The notes beneath the pieces are model-generated. The model ran no database searches. It was not told where the DNA came from and worked only from the letters and a program-made list of their open reading frames with translations. Below are positions 53,713-61,765 of a DNA stretch of 64,000 nucleotides, one piece after another (within the stretch, counting starts at the first letter, position 1; each line of letters begins with the position of its first letter). The stretch covers positions 38,546 to 102,545 of the forward strand of contig NZ_WMBA01000023.1 of the NCBI RefSeq assembly GCF_009707865.1. Reading direction: 5' to 3'. The stretch is from Amycolatopsis pithecellobii (lineage in GTDB: Bacteria; Actinomycetota; Actinomycetes; Mycobacteriales; Pseudonocardiaceae). Both the position numbers and the translations under genes were made by a program.

Positions 53713-54432
53713 GTGATGGTCGCCGAGCCGAATACCTGGCGTATTGAACGCAACGGCACTACCTCGACCGCCGCGTCGTGTGCCGAATTCGGCCGCTACA
53801 CCCAGGACTCGGCGCAGAGTGTGGCCACACACCGCAATCCTGCGTGGCAGGTGGTGCTCTCCTGGGGCGGCCCGGTGACGGTCACCCAGCCCGGGGGGCC
53901 GTCCGTCGCGGGTTCGGGAGTCGTGATCGCGCCCCGGATCCCGCGCGCGGTGGCCTGCCCCTCAGGCGCCACGTCACTATGGATCGACCCGCACCGGATT
54001 GCCGCACCGATATCCAGCCTCTACGCGCTCGAGCCTGCCACCGTCAGCCGACTGCTTTCGGCCGCGGGCGGAGACCTGGATGCCTCGCGGTTGCGACGCG
54101 TCATCTGCGATATCTTCGGCGAAGTCCCCTCCGTGGATGCGCGACTTCTTCGAGTGCTGGCCCTGCTCGGCACTGACCTGGATACGGATGCGCTGGCCGA
54201 CGAAGCGGGCGTCTCGTCGCGGCGGTTGCGTCAGTTGTCCGCGCAGCAGTTGGGCGGTCCGCTCGGCATGCTGCGCCGCTGGTATCGGCTGCGCGAGGCG
54301 CTCCTCCAACTCCCCCATCATGCGACCGCGGCCATCGCGGCCCGCGCCGGCTTCGCCGATCAAGCGCATCTGATCCGCACCTGCCTCGCCTTGAGCGGCC
54401 GCACGCCCGGCTCGCTGCTCAACCAGTCATAG
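53713..54432 (+). CDS. AraC-like transcriptional regulator
   Basis: A 239-residue regulator. The N-terminal cupin-like part (about 20-100) includes WQVVLSWGGPVTVT. The C-terminal AraC HTH pair is at about 165-235 (ALADEAGVSSRRLRQLSAQQ; AAIAARAGFADQAHLIRTCLALSGRTPGSLL). It diverges from the DoxX gene with almost no gap and overlaps the convergent amidohydrolase end by 6 bp. The DoxX gene is the likely target. Confidence 0.85.
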   Translation: MMVAEPNTWRIERNGTTSTAASCAEFGRYTQDSAQSVATHRNPAWQVVLSWGGPVTVTQPGGPSVAGSGVVIAPRIPRAVACPSGATSLWIDPHRIAAPISSLYALEPATVSRLLSAAGGDLDASRLRRVICDIFGEVPSVDARLLRVLALLGTDLDTDALADEAGVSSRRLRQLSAQQLGGPLGMLRRWYRLREALLQLPHHATAAIAARAGFADQAHLIRTCLALSGRTPGSLLNQS

Positions 54433-55629
54433 CTGGTCAAGTGGCCGACCACCGATGATGGTCAACCGGACTCGCCGGAGGACCTCGAGATCGACGGTGG
54501 GGTCACCCGCGACGGCGATCAGGTCCGCTGTGTATCCGGGAGCGATCCGCCCCGCCCGAGCTCCCACCCCGAGCGCATCGGCTGCCACCCGGGTGGCGGA
54601 GGCAAGCGCGTCGATGGCCGGCAAACCGCAGCGCTGCAACAGAAGTAGCTCGTCGACCAGGTCTGCGAATCCCACGTCTCGCCAGCCTGCGTCGGTGCCG
54701 GCGATGAGTCGCACGCCGGCGGTATGGCAGTCGCCGACGCTGCGAATCACCGCGTCGGTCCGCCGCAGAGCCTCGTCGAGGTCGGCGCGCGCCTGGCTGT
54801 CCGACGGCGAGTCTCGTAGCCGGCGACGGAGCAGCGGGACACGATGGGCAACAGCCCAGATTGTCGGGCAGATAACGACACCGGTGGTGGCGAGCCGCTC
54901 CAGCAGTGCGCCGTGCGCGATGGAGGAACGCGCCTGATCCGGCCATCCGTGCTCGAAGTGACGTACTCCGGCGTCGAGTCCCAGCGAAATGGTCTCCGAG
55001 TTGAGAGCGTGCACCGTGACTGGGAGCCCATGCTCGCGAGCGGTCTGGACCACTGCCCGCAGTTCGTCGGCGGTGTACGTCGAGACCAACGGATCCGTTC
55101 CGGGCGTGCCACCGCCGCAGCCGATCACTTTGATCCAGTCGACGTTCGCCTTCGCGAGGTCGTGGACGGACTCCCTCAACTCCCCTACCCCGGAGACCTC
55201 CCGGCCGAAGCTGTGGGCGTGCCCGCCGGGTGGCGTCAGCGCTGGACCCGCGACCACGCAGTGTGGAAGTCCCCTCATGGCCGTGTCGCGTAGCCGGATC
55301 ATGCTGTCGCCCGGGCTGCCGCAGTCCCGGACGGTCGTGATGCCGGCTTGTGCGGCGACACGGAGGTTTCCGGCAGCCACGTCGGAAAGCGCCTCCGGGC
55401 CGTTCGGCGGGGACATTCCGCCACGCAGTGTCGCGTGGACATGAGAATCGATCAACCCGGGGAGCAAGGTCGTTCCAGGCAGGTCCATGACCGTTGTCCC
55501 TGGCCCGTAGGCAGGGTCGTCGTGCGCCCGCACCGCGGTGATCAGCTCGCCGGTGATCAGGACACGCGGGGAAGGCAGCAGGTTCGCCCCATCGAACAAG
55601 GAGTCGGCGCGAAGCAGCAGACTGCTCAT
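54427..55629 (-). CDS. Amidohydrolase-superfamily enzyme (imidazolonepropionase/prolidase-like)
   Basis: A 400-residue TIM-barrel amidohydrolase. The metal site starts with HVH (His63, His65 in GLIDSHVHAT), a probable carboxylated lysine lies in VDWIKVIGCGG, further histidines are in TVHALN and RHFEHGW, and the catalytic Asp is in LIAGTDAGW. The ATG at 55629 overlaps the MFS stop (ATGA). The MHS transporter is co-transcribed, so the enzyme probably hydrolyses an imported cyclic or acylated amine. Confidence 0.89.
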   Translation of the reverse strand: MSSLLLRADSLFDGANLLPSPRVLITGELITAVRAHDDPAYGPGTTVMDLPGTTLLPGLIDSHVHATLRGGMSPPNGPEALSDVAAGNLRVAAQAGITTVRDCGSPGDSMIRLRDTAMRGLPHCVVAGPALTPPGGHAHSFGREVSGVGELRESVHDLAKANVDWIKVIGCGGGTPGTDPLVSTYTADELRAVVQTAREHGLPVTVHALNSETISLGLDAGVRHFEHGWPDQARSSIAHGALLERLATTGVVICPTIWAVAHRVPLLRRRLRDSPSDSQARADLDEALRRTDAVIRSVGDCHTAGVRLIAGTDAGWRDVGFADLVDELLLLQRCGLPAIDALASATRVAADALGVGARAGRIAPGYTADLIAVAGDPTVDLEVLRRVRLTIIGGRPLDQL

Positions 55630-56993
55630 CCGGTGACCCGCTCGGCGACGTCGAGATTGTCCAGCTCGTCCAGCGAGCCGACATTGCTGGTGTCCGGGAG
55701 CGTGCACACCAGGACAAGGGTGAGGACAGCGGTGACTCCGACCATGTAGAGCGCCGGCGCCAAGCTGCTCCCGAAGACTTTCGTCACCCAGGTGGCGACG
55801 AACGGTGCGGTGCCACCGAAGACGACGTATGCGACGTTATACGCGACCGCACCGCCAGTCACCCGGATACTGGTGGGAAGCATCTCCACCGTCAGCAAGT
55901 TGTAGCAAACCGACAAGGCGGCCACGAGCGTCCCGAGAACACACATGACGCACACAACCGCCGCATATCCGCTCGGCAACAGCTGGTACAACGGCAACGG
56001 GGCCAGCACCGCGACACCAGCGGCGACCAGGAACCAACGCCGGCGGTTGACCGCGTCGATGACACGTCCGAACACGACGAGGGCTATCAACTGAGCGGTC
56101 GCCCCGATCATGAGCGCGGCCAGCGCCTGCCGGGGGCTGTAGTCCAGCTTCACCTGCAGATGCGAAACCAGGTACCCGAGGAAGATGTAGGTCACCAGCC
56201 CGACCACGCCGGCCGCGCAGAAGATGGTCACCAGCACACGGGTGTGAGTTCGCAGCGCCTTGCGCACCGGAATGGTCTTGACCACTTGCTGTTCCTGCTC
56301 GCCGCCACGTTCCTGCTTGGCTTGGAACTCGCGGTAGACCGGCGTCTCCTCCATCCGCAGGCGCAGGTAAAGGCCCAGTACGGAGAGCAGTCCGACCACG
56401 ATGAACGGCACTCGCCAGCCGAAGTGCTGGATCTGGCTCGCGCTCAGCCAGCCGAGCACGAACAAGGACATGGCCGTGCCGAGAACGGTGCTGAGCGCAA
56501 CCGTCGCGCTGATGATGCTCGCGTGCTTACCCCGGCGGTCCGACGGCGCGTGCTCGGTGACGAAGGCGGTAGCACTGTTGTATTCACCGCCGGCGGATAC
56601 GCCCTGGACGATGCGGCAACAGATCAGCAGCACCGGGGCAAGCACCCCGACCTGCGCGTGTGTGGGCAGGACACCGATCGCGGCGGTCCCGGCACCCATC
56701 AGAACGACCGCGAGCGACAGGGCGTATCGCCGGCCTTTCCGGTCCCCGATGACTCCGAAGAGAATGCCGCCGAAGGGGCGGGCGAGGAACGCGACGGCCA
56801 GCACGGCGAAGGTAGCCAGCAGGCCGGTGAGCGGGGCCTTGCCGGGGAAGAAGTTCGCGGCGATTTGCGGTGCGAACAGCCCGTAGATCGAGAAGTCGAA
56901 CCATTCCAGTGCGTTCCCGATACCGACAGCGATCAAGAGCTTCCGTGGCGAAGCTCCTTGCTGGGTCGACTGGGGATTCGGCAATCGCGCCAT
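55626..56993 (-). CDS. MFS transporter, metabolite:H+ symporter (MHS/ProP-like)
   Basis: A 455-residue, 12-helix major facilitator. The MHS signatures are NALEWFDFSIYGLFAP in helix 1, the loop GVIGDRKGRRYAL, and CRIVQGVSAGGEYN in helix 4. The ATG at 56993 has GGAGG 6 bp upstream. MHS proteins import organic acids, betaines or amino-acid derivatives, which fits the hydrolase and oxidase genes around it. Its promoter region carries a motif shared with the SolA/FAD-oxidase promoter region. Confidence 0.91.
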   Translation of the reverse strand: MARLPNPQSTQQGASPRKLLIAVGIGNALEWFDFSIYGLFAPQIAANFFPGKAPLTGLLATFAVLAVAFLARPFGGILFGVIGDRKGRRYALSLAVVLMGAGTAAIGVLPTHAQVGVLAPVLLICCRIVQGVSAGGEYNSATAFVTEHAPSDRRGKHASIISATVALSTVLGTAMSLFVLGWLSASQIQHFGWRVPFIVVGLLSVLGLYLRLRMEETPVYREFQAKQERGGEQEQQVVKTIPVRKALRTHTRVLVTIFCAAGVVGLVTYIFLGYLVSHLQVKLDYSPRQALAALMIGATAQLIALVVFGRVIDAVNRRRWFLVAAGVAVLAPLPLYQLLPSGYAAVVCVMCVLGTLVAALSVCYNLLTVEMLPTSIRVTGGAVAYNVAYVVFGGTAPFVATWVTKVFGSSLAPALYMVGVTAVLTLVLVCTLPDTSNVGSLDELDNLDVAERVTG

Positions 56994-57032
56994 CTGGGAC
57001 CTCCGAGGATGGTGTCGCAACGCTGCAACGAT

Positions 57033-57070
57033 CTTCAATAAACTGAAGGACGACCACCGTAACACTGAAG
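57033..57070. promoter_or_regulatory. Composite regulatory motif, copy 1
   Basis: A dyad CTTCAATAAACTGAAG (57033-57048) followed after 10 bp by GTAACACTGAAG (57059-57070). The same two-part block, 37 instead of 38 bp, is at 61487-61523. It lies between the MHS transporter and the XRE-cupin regulator, at the position for control of either. A further related TTACTGAAGAAT occurs at about 57125, and a CTCC..GGTGTCG/CGACACACCGGAG dyad at 57072-57113. Confidence 0.65.
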
Positions 57071-57160
57071 GCTCCCGGTGTCGATAGCGACTGTTCGCCG
57101 CGACACACCGGAGACCGGCATCATGTTACTGAAGAATCGTGTGGTCGATAGCATGGTTGG

Positions 57161-57820
57161 ATGAAGAACAGCCCCGACGACGAGCACGATGATGACGGCA
57201 TTCGCGCGATGGGCAAGCAGCTGCGATCGACTCGCCGGGCGCGAGGCCTGTCGATCGAGGCGCTCGCGAAGGCCGCGGGCGTCGGAGCCGGGACGGTCAG
57301 TCAATACGAGCGCGGGATGGGCAACCCGACTGTTCAGACACTGCGCAAGCTGGCCGACGTTCTCGACGTACCACTGACGGCGTTCGCCAGCGGTCCGCCG
57401 CCCATGTCGAACGGCGACCCGCACCACGGACGAGGAGATGCGCCCCCAGCGCCATGGACACCGGCCGCCAGGCCTGGCCGCGTCGACGTGGTGCGAGCAG
57501 ACGGACGGCGGCGGCTCACACTCCCCGGCGTTGGCCCGGTATACGACATCCTCAGCCCCGACCTCGATGGTTCCCTGCTGCTCATGCACAGTGTCTTCCG
57601 AGTCGGCTTCGACAACTTCGACGCACCGTTCCAGCACGTGGGTGAAGAGGTCATTGTCCTGGTGGAGGGCCGTCTCGAAGGCCGGATCGGGGACCAATCC
57701 GTGATCCTCGAAGCGGGGGATACGGTGACGTTCGACGCCTCGCTCCGGCACGGCTGGCGCACGCTCGGCGACACGGACGCCAGCCTCTACTCCGCCATCA
57801 CTCCGCCCACGCTCAAGTGA
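57161..57820 (+). CDS. XRE-cupin transcriptional regulator
   Basis: A 219-residue regulator. The HTH_3 domain is at about 20-75 (LRSTRRARGLSIEALAKAAG; SQYERGMGNPTVQTLRKLADVL) and the C-terminal cupin_2 at about 140-215 (FQHVGEEVIVLVEGRLEGRIG; HGWRTLGD). XRE-cupins often control amino acid or polyamine-type catabolism by sensing an intermediate in the cupin. It is divergent from the transporter/amidohydrolase pair. Its end overlaps the convergent aldehyde dehydrogenase by 34 bp. Confidence 0.91.
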   Translation: MKNSPDDEHDDDGIRAMGKQLRSTRRARGLSIEALAKAAGVGAGTVSQYERGMGNPTVQTLRKLADVLDVPLTAFASGPPPMSNGDPHHGRGDAPPAPWTPAARPGRVDVVRADGRRRLTLPGVGPVYDILSPDLDGSLLLMHSVFRVGFDNFDAPFQHVGEEVIVLVEGRLEGRIGDQSVILEAGDTVTFDASLRHGWRTLGDTDASLYSAITPPTLK

Positions 57821-59310
57821 CCCGCATCGGCACAGCTGCGAGAGCCGGGTGCGCCGTGCCTGATAGCGATGATCTTTGGCTCCGTCATGCTTTCGACCGC
57901 GTAGCGGACTCCTTCCCGTCCGAGGCCTGAGCGCTTCCCCTTTCCCCCGAAGGGCATGGCGTCGATCCGGAAATCGCTGGTGTCGTTGATCATGACCGCA
58001 CCGAAATCCAGCGAATCCGCCATCTGCAGGGCCAGGTCCAGGTCCGCGGTGAACACCCCGGCCTGAAGTGCGTAGGGCGACTCGTTTGCGCGCTTGATCG
58101 CTTGTTCCACACCGTCGAACGGCAGCACTGTGACGACCGGCCCGAAGACCTCTTGCCGCAGGACTTTCGCATGGCCCGGGACCTCGGCCAAGAGGGTGGG
58201 TTCGTAGAAGACACCGTCGCGACGACCACCGGTCAGTACTCGCGCCCCGTCGCGGACAGCCTCGTCCACCCATCCGGCGACCCGGATGGCTGCCTTCTCA
58301 TCGATCAGCGGGCCCACGTCGGTGCATTCGGAACTCTTCGACCCGACGACAAGCGATTCGGTGCGCGCCCGGATCATCGAGGTCAGATCCTCGTAGCGCG
58401 AACGCTCGGCGAACACCCGCTGAACCGACAAACAATTTTGCCCGGAGTTGGTGAAGGCACCATCGACGATCGCGGCGGCGGCGTCTTGAAGGTCGGCGTC
58501 GGCGAGGACGATGACCGGCCCGTTGCCGCCCAGTTCCATCAGCAGCTTCTTCGGTCCGGCCAGTGCGGCGATGGCGGCTCCGGTGTGATAGCCGCCGGTG
58601 AACGAGATCATGTCGATTTCGGGGTGCGCTACCAGGGCCTGGCCGACCTCTCGCCCCGTGCCGGCGACAACGGCCAGCCACGAGCGGGGAACGCCGGAGT
58701 GAAGCAGGACCTCCGCGAGCAACAGGGCCGTCAACGGAGTGTGGTCCGAGGGTTTCAGCACCACCCCGTTGCCGGCGATCAAGGCCGGCCCGAGCTTGTG
58801 CGCCACGAGGTTCAGCGGATCGTTGAAGGACGTGATCGCGCCGACCACGCCGATCGGCTCCCGGGTGTACCAACCGCGACGTCCGGCACCGCGCGGCGTG
58901 TCGTCGAAGGGAAGCGTCTCCCCCGCCAGGCGTGCGGCCTGCTCGGAGGAGAGCCGCAACGTCTCGACTGCCCGTTCTACCTCCGCTCGTGCGTCACGTA
59001 TCGGCTTGCTCGATTCGGCGCACAGGAGACGTGCGAAGACCTCGCCGCGCTCGGCCAGCGTCGTGCTCGCGGCTCGGAGGGCCTCTCGTCGCCGCCACAG
59101 CGGCCATGCGCGACGCCGGACTTCGGCCGCCACGGCGCGGACCGCTGAGTCGACTTCCGTTGCGGTGGCCGCAATAACGCGGCCCACGACAGCTCCGTCC
59201 TCCTGGTTGACGACGTCGGTCCAGTGGCCGTCTGTCTGCCAGTGGCCGTTCCAGAACCCCCCGCCCGGTAGGTCCAGCCGATTCTCGGCTACGAGGCTGT
59301 CGGCGCTCAT
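57787..59310 (-). CDS. Aldehyde dehydrogenase (lactaldehyde / semialdehyde type)
   Basis: A 507-residue ALDH. SFNDPLNLVAHKLGPALIAGN replaces the more usual PWNFP and is typical of the glyceraldehyde-3-P / lactaldehyde dehydrogenase branch. The general base is Glu259 (LMELGGNGP) and the thiol Cys293 (NSGQNCLSVQRV). It is the last gene of a three-gene minus-strand operon (oxidase, deacylase, ALDH) with ATGA overlaps. The C-terminal 30 residues are rich in Gly/Arg and look non-conserved. Probable role: oxidation of an amino-aldehyde or semialdehyde released by the oxidase. Confidence 0.88.
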   Translation of the reverse strand: MSADSLVAENRLDLPGGGFWNGHWQTDGHWTDVVNQEDGAVVGRVIAATATEVDSAVRAVAAEVRRRAWPLWRRREALRAASTTLAERGEVFARLLCAESSKPIRDARAEVERAVETLRLSSEQAARLAGETLPFDDTPRGAGRRGWYTREPIGVVGAITSFNDPLNLVAHKLGPALIAGNGVVLKPSDHTPLTALLLAEVLLHSGVPRSWLAVVAGTGREVGQALVAHPEIDMISFTGGYHTGAAIAALAGPKKLLMELGGNGPVIVLADADLQDAAAAIVDGAFTNSGQNCLSVQRVFAERSRYEDLTSMIRARTESLVVGSKSSECTDVGPLIDEKAAIRVAGWVDEAVRDGARVLTGGRRDGVFYEPTLLAEVPGHAKVLRQEVFGPVVTVLPFDGVEQAIKRANESPYALQAGVFTADLDLALQMADSLDFGAVMINDTSDFRIDAMPFGGKGKRSGLGREGVRYAVESMTEPKIIAIRHGAPGSRSCADAGHLSVGGVMAE

Positions 59311-60281
59311 CGGGCTCCTCCTGCCGGCCGGACGATGCACGCGAGGAAGTCGCCGGCGTGCACAGCCAGGCTCGTCAAGCCGTAGACATACACCCCGTCC
59401 GTCGGCGATGTGATGATCGCGACCGTCGTGCCGAACGCGTCTTCGATCGTGCCGAGGGTCGCCCCAGGAGTCACGGTCTCCCCCGGCTTGACCTTCGGGA
59501 ACCACAGACCGTCGATCTCCGCCGAAAGACCCGCGGCCACCTCGAACAGCGGGTGAGTTGCCGGGGAGGCGGGTCGATGCGAGTCGATGACGCCGACGTG
59601 GCCCGCAACCGCCGTGAGACCGGCGAGTTGACGCTCGACCTCCCCCGCTGTCCACCCTCCACGCTCGCCGAGTTCGACGAGGACGGCTGGGATTCCGGCC
59701 TGTGCGGCTGCCCAGATCGTGGACCCGGAGGTGCCTGTGACGATGCTGCGTTCGACATTCCAGCAATTCGCCATCGCCAGCGACTTCTCGTCAACGCTCG
59801 AGTTTCCACTGAGCACCAGCCCGGTGAACGCTTCGAGACTCTCGGGCAGGTCGCCGCAGTGGCAGTCGACGTAGAAGTCCGCGCGGGAGATGATGTTCTC
59901 CCACAGCCAGTTGGCGAGACGCTGAGTCGGGATGCCGGCCGCGTCGCCGGGAAAGCAGCGGTTGAGGTTCTCCCCGTCGATCGGGTTCACAAAGGCGGCC
60001 CTGTCGCGGAAGGCCACGGGGCTGGACTGGAGGGAAAGGATCACCGTGCCGCGGACCGTGGCCGGATCGAGCGTGTGCAGGAATCGGCGGGCCGCGAGAA
60101 TCGACACGTATTCGCCGCCGTGAATTCCGGCGGTCACCGCGAGAACGGGGCCGGGTTCGGCGCCGTGGATCACCGCCACGGGAATGGAGATCACGTCGGC
60201 TCCGAGGTCGACTTCGCAGTATCCGCTGGTCGTCTTCCCTGCCGCTGCTTCGAGATTTCCCAGGATGAACGTGCTGTGCAT
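59307..60281 (-). CDS. Succinylglutamate desuccinylase/aspartoacylase-family deacylase
   Basis: A 324-residue zinc carboxypeptidase-like deacylase of the AstE/AspA family. The metal ligands are His54 and Glu57 (GIHGGEY) and His141 (VDCHCGD); the catalytic glutamate is in VELGERGGW. NLNRCFPGD binds substrate. A C-terminal beta domain follows (PTDGVYVYGL). GGGAGG lies 9 bp before ATG 60281; an upstream ATG at 60302 is less likely. The family includes DoeB, which deacetylates N-acetyl-diaminobutyrate in ectoine breakdown, so an N-acyl amino acid is a sensible substrate. Confidence 0.88.
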   Translation of the reverse strand: MHSTFILGNLEAAAGKTTSGYCEVDLGADVISIPVAVIHGAEPGPVLAVTAGIHGGEYVSILAARRFLHTLDPATVRGTVILSLQSSPVAFRDRAAFVNPIDGENLNRCFPGDAAGIPTQRLANWLWENIISRADFYVDCHCGDLPESLEAFTGLVLSGNSSVDEKSLAMANCWNVERSIVTGTSGSTIWAAAQAGIPAVLVELGERGGWTAGEVERQLAGLTAVAGHVGVIDSHRPASPATHPLFEVAAGLSAEIDGLWFPKVKPGETVTPGATLGTIEDAFGTTVAIITSPTDGVYVYGLTSLAVHAGDFLACIVRPAGGAR

Positions 60282-60301
60282 GGTTGCGCGCCTCCCTTCC
60301 A

Positions 60302-61468
60302 TCAGGCCAGCAGGAGCGTGTCGAGCGTCTGACCCTCGTCGAGGAAACGCGCCGGGCTCATGAACGAGACGTCGGTCGAGGTCGCCCCGGAGATCACCAG
60401 ATCCGCGGCAACAGCGCCGAAAGCGGGTGCCATCTTGAAGCCGTGACCGGAGAAACCCACAGCGGCCACCGTTCCCGGCATGCCGGGAATCTCGCCCAGC
60501 AAGCCGGTCGAATCGACCAGGTAGCCGTCTGCGCACAGCTGGGTGCGGATGGGATCCGGGATCAGGTCGGGCAGGTAGGTACCGACCCAGCGGCGGATGG
60601 TCTCGAGGTGTGCGGGCTCCCACGACGGAGGCCGTTCCATGCTCTCGACCTCGTCGAGATACACGCTCGCCGCAACCTTGACGGTCCAGCCGTCCGCGCT
60701 CGGAAATCCGTAGAACTCGGCATCCTTCGACCGGCGGATGAAGATCGGCGAATCCGGCGCGCTGTAAGCGTTTTCGCGAGCCATGGGGAACCAGGTCAGT
60801 ACCTGCGGCCGAAGCGCGAGATGCGTCCCCAATGACTGCGTCACTATCGAGGCGCCCGTTCCGGCCGACACGATCACCTTCTGCGCGACCACGGACTCCT
60901 GGCCGGTCCGGACGATCCATCGATCTCCCTGTGGCTCAACGGCCAGGGCCTTTCGGTTCCCGAGGAAGGTGGCACCACTGGCGGCGGCGAGTTTCAACGC
61001 CGTGACGACTGCCTTTTCCGAGCGCAGGTAGCCGGCTTCGGGATCGAAGAACACGGTGTCGGTGTCCAGGATGTGGTGGCCGGGAAAGCGACGGCGCGCT
61101 ACGTCCCCGTCGAGAACCTCGTGTTTGAGGCCGTAGGACTCACTGGCGTCCAGCAGAGCCTCGAGATCGGGGTGGCCTTCGCCGGCAATGGTCACCCCGC
61201 CGGTCATCGCGAGCAGCTCGACTCCGCCCTCGGCCTCAAGCTCGCGCCAGAGTTCCTGGGCGCGCTGCAGCAGGGGTGTGTAGTGCCCGCCTTCCTTGTA
61301 GACCTTGCGGAACAGGCGCGATTCGCCCGCATAGGCGGACAGCGGCCCAGGAATCGAGAACCGGTCGAGCGCGATGACGCTTACCCCTCGGCGGGCCAGC
61401 TGCCATGCGGCCATGCTTCCCACCGACCCGGCCCCGATGATCACGACATCGGTCTCGCGGACTTGCAT
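60302..61468 (-). CDS. SolA/monomeric sarcosine oxidase-like FAD enzyme
   Basis: A 388-residue DAO-family flavoprotein. The FAD motif is GAGSVG (12-17). Cys312 in TQLCADGY aligns with the cysteine that covalently binds FAD in monomeric sarcosine oxidase and SolA. C-terminal GFSGHGFKMAPAFG is the second FAD contact typical of the group. It probably oxidises a secondary amine (N-methyl amino acid) to an aldehyde and free amine with H2O2. First of a minus-strand operon; divergent from a second FAD oxidase. Confidence 0.9.
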   Translation of the reverse strand: MQVRETDVVIIGAGSVGSMAAWQLARRGVSVIALDRFSIPGPLSAYAGESRLFRKVYKEGGHYTPLLQRAQELWRELEAEGGVELLAMTGGVTIAGEGHPDLEALLDASESYGLKHEVLDGDVARRRFPGHHILDTDTVFFDPEAGYLRSEKAVVTALKLAAASGATFLGNRKALAVEPQGDRWIVRTGQESVVAQKVIVSAGTGASIVTQSLGTHLALRPQVLTWFPMARENAYSAPDSPIFIRRSKDAEFYGFPSADGWTVKVAASVYLDEVESMERPPSWEPAHLETIRRWVGTYLPDLIPDPIRTQLCADGYLVDSTGLLGEIPGMPGTVAAVGFSGHGFKMAPAFGAVAADLVISGATSTDVSFMSPARFLDEGQTLDTLLLA

Positions 61469-61486
61469 TGTGCCCCTATCACTAAT

Positions 61487-61523
61487 CTTCTATAAATTGA
61501 ATACGGCCATCATTACACTGAAG
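61487..61523. promoter_or_regulatory. Composite regulatory motif, copy 2
   Basis: CTTCTATAAATTGAAT (61487-61502) then, after 9 bp, ATTACACTGAAG (61512-61523). The first half matches copy 1 at 13 of 16 positions and the second at 10 of 12. It is 18 bp from the SolA start, so it could overlap that gene's promoter. Shared with the MHS/XRE-cupin intergenic region. Confidence 0.65.
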
Positions 61524-61566
61524 ATGGAGGACTGTCCAGGGTCCACCTGCGACGCGTCCAGATCAT

Positions 61567-61606
61567 CTGTCGGACATTGCTGTCGGACAGAGACGTCCTA
61601 TATAGT
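61567..61606 (+). promoter_or_regulatory. Promoter and direct repeats before the second FAD oxidase
   Basis: Two exact direct repeats CTGTCGGACA at 61567-61576 and 61580-61589 overlap a probable sigma-70 promoter: -35 TTGCTG (61577-61582), 18-bp gap, -10 TATAGT (61601-61606). A partial third repeat TTGTCGG follows at about 61606. The predicted leader of about 150 bases begins with an imperfect long hairpin at 61619-61668 (GTTCGGCG ... CGCCGAAC). Confidence 0.55.
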
Positions 61607-61765
61607 TGTCGGTAGATCGTTCGGCGTCAAGGCTCGAGAGCGAAGGAAAGAGCCGTGACGCGCCGAACAGCCCTGGGTCCCGGCCTGCACCTACCACCAG
61701 ATCGCAGCCGGCAGCGGAAAACCGCTCGAGCAATACACCGGCGATGGAAGGACGGAAACACTCGC

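Noticed and set aside
53323..56993. DoxX, AraC, amidohydrolase and MFS genes as part of the natural-product cluster
   Set aside because: The MFS is an MHS-type importer sharing a motif with the amine-catabolic genes, and base composition returns to the high-GC background, so the cluster is ended at the ATP-grasp gene. A role in export cannot be fully excluded.
61613..61765. Glycine-riboswitch-like purine runs in the leader of the FAD oxidase gene
   Set aside because: The conserved core segments of the glycine riboswitch are not present in order; only a hairpin and GGA-rich stretches remain.
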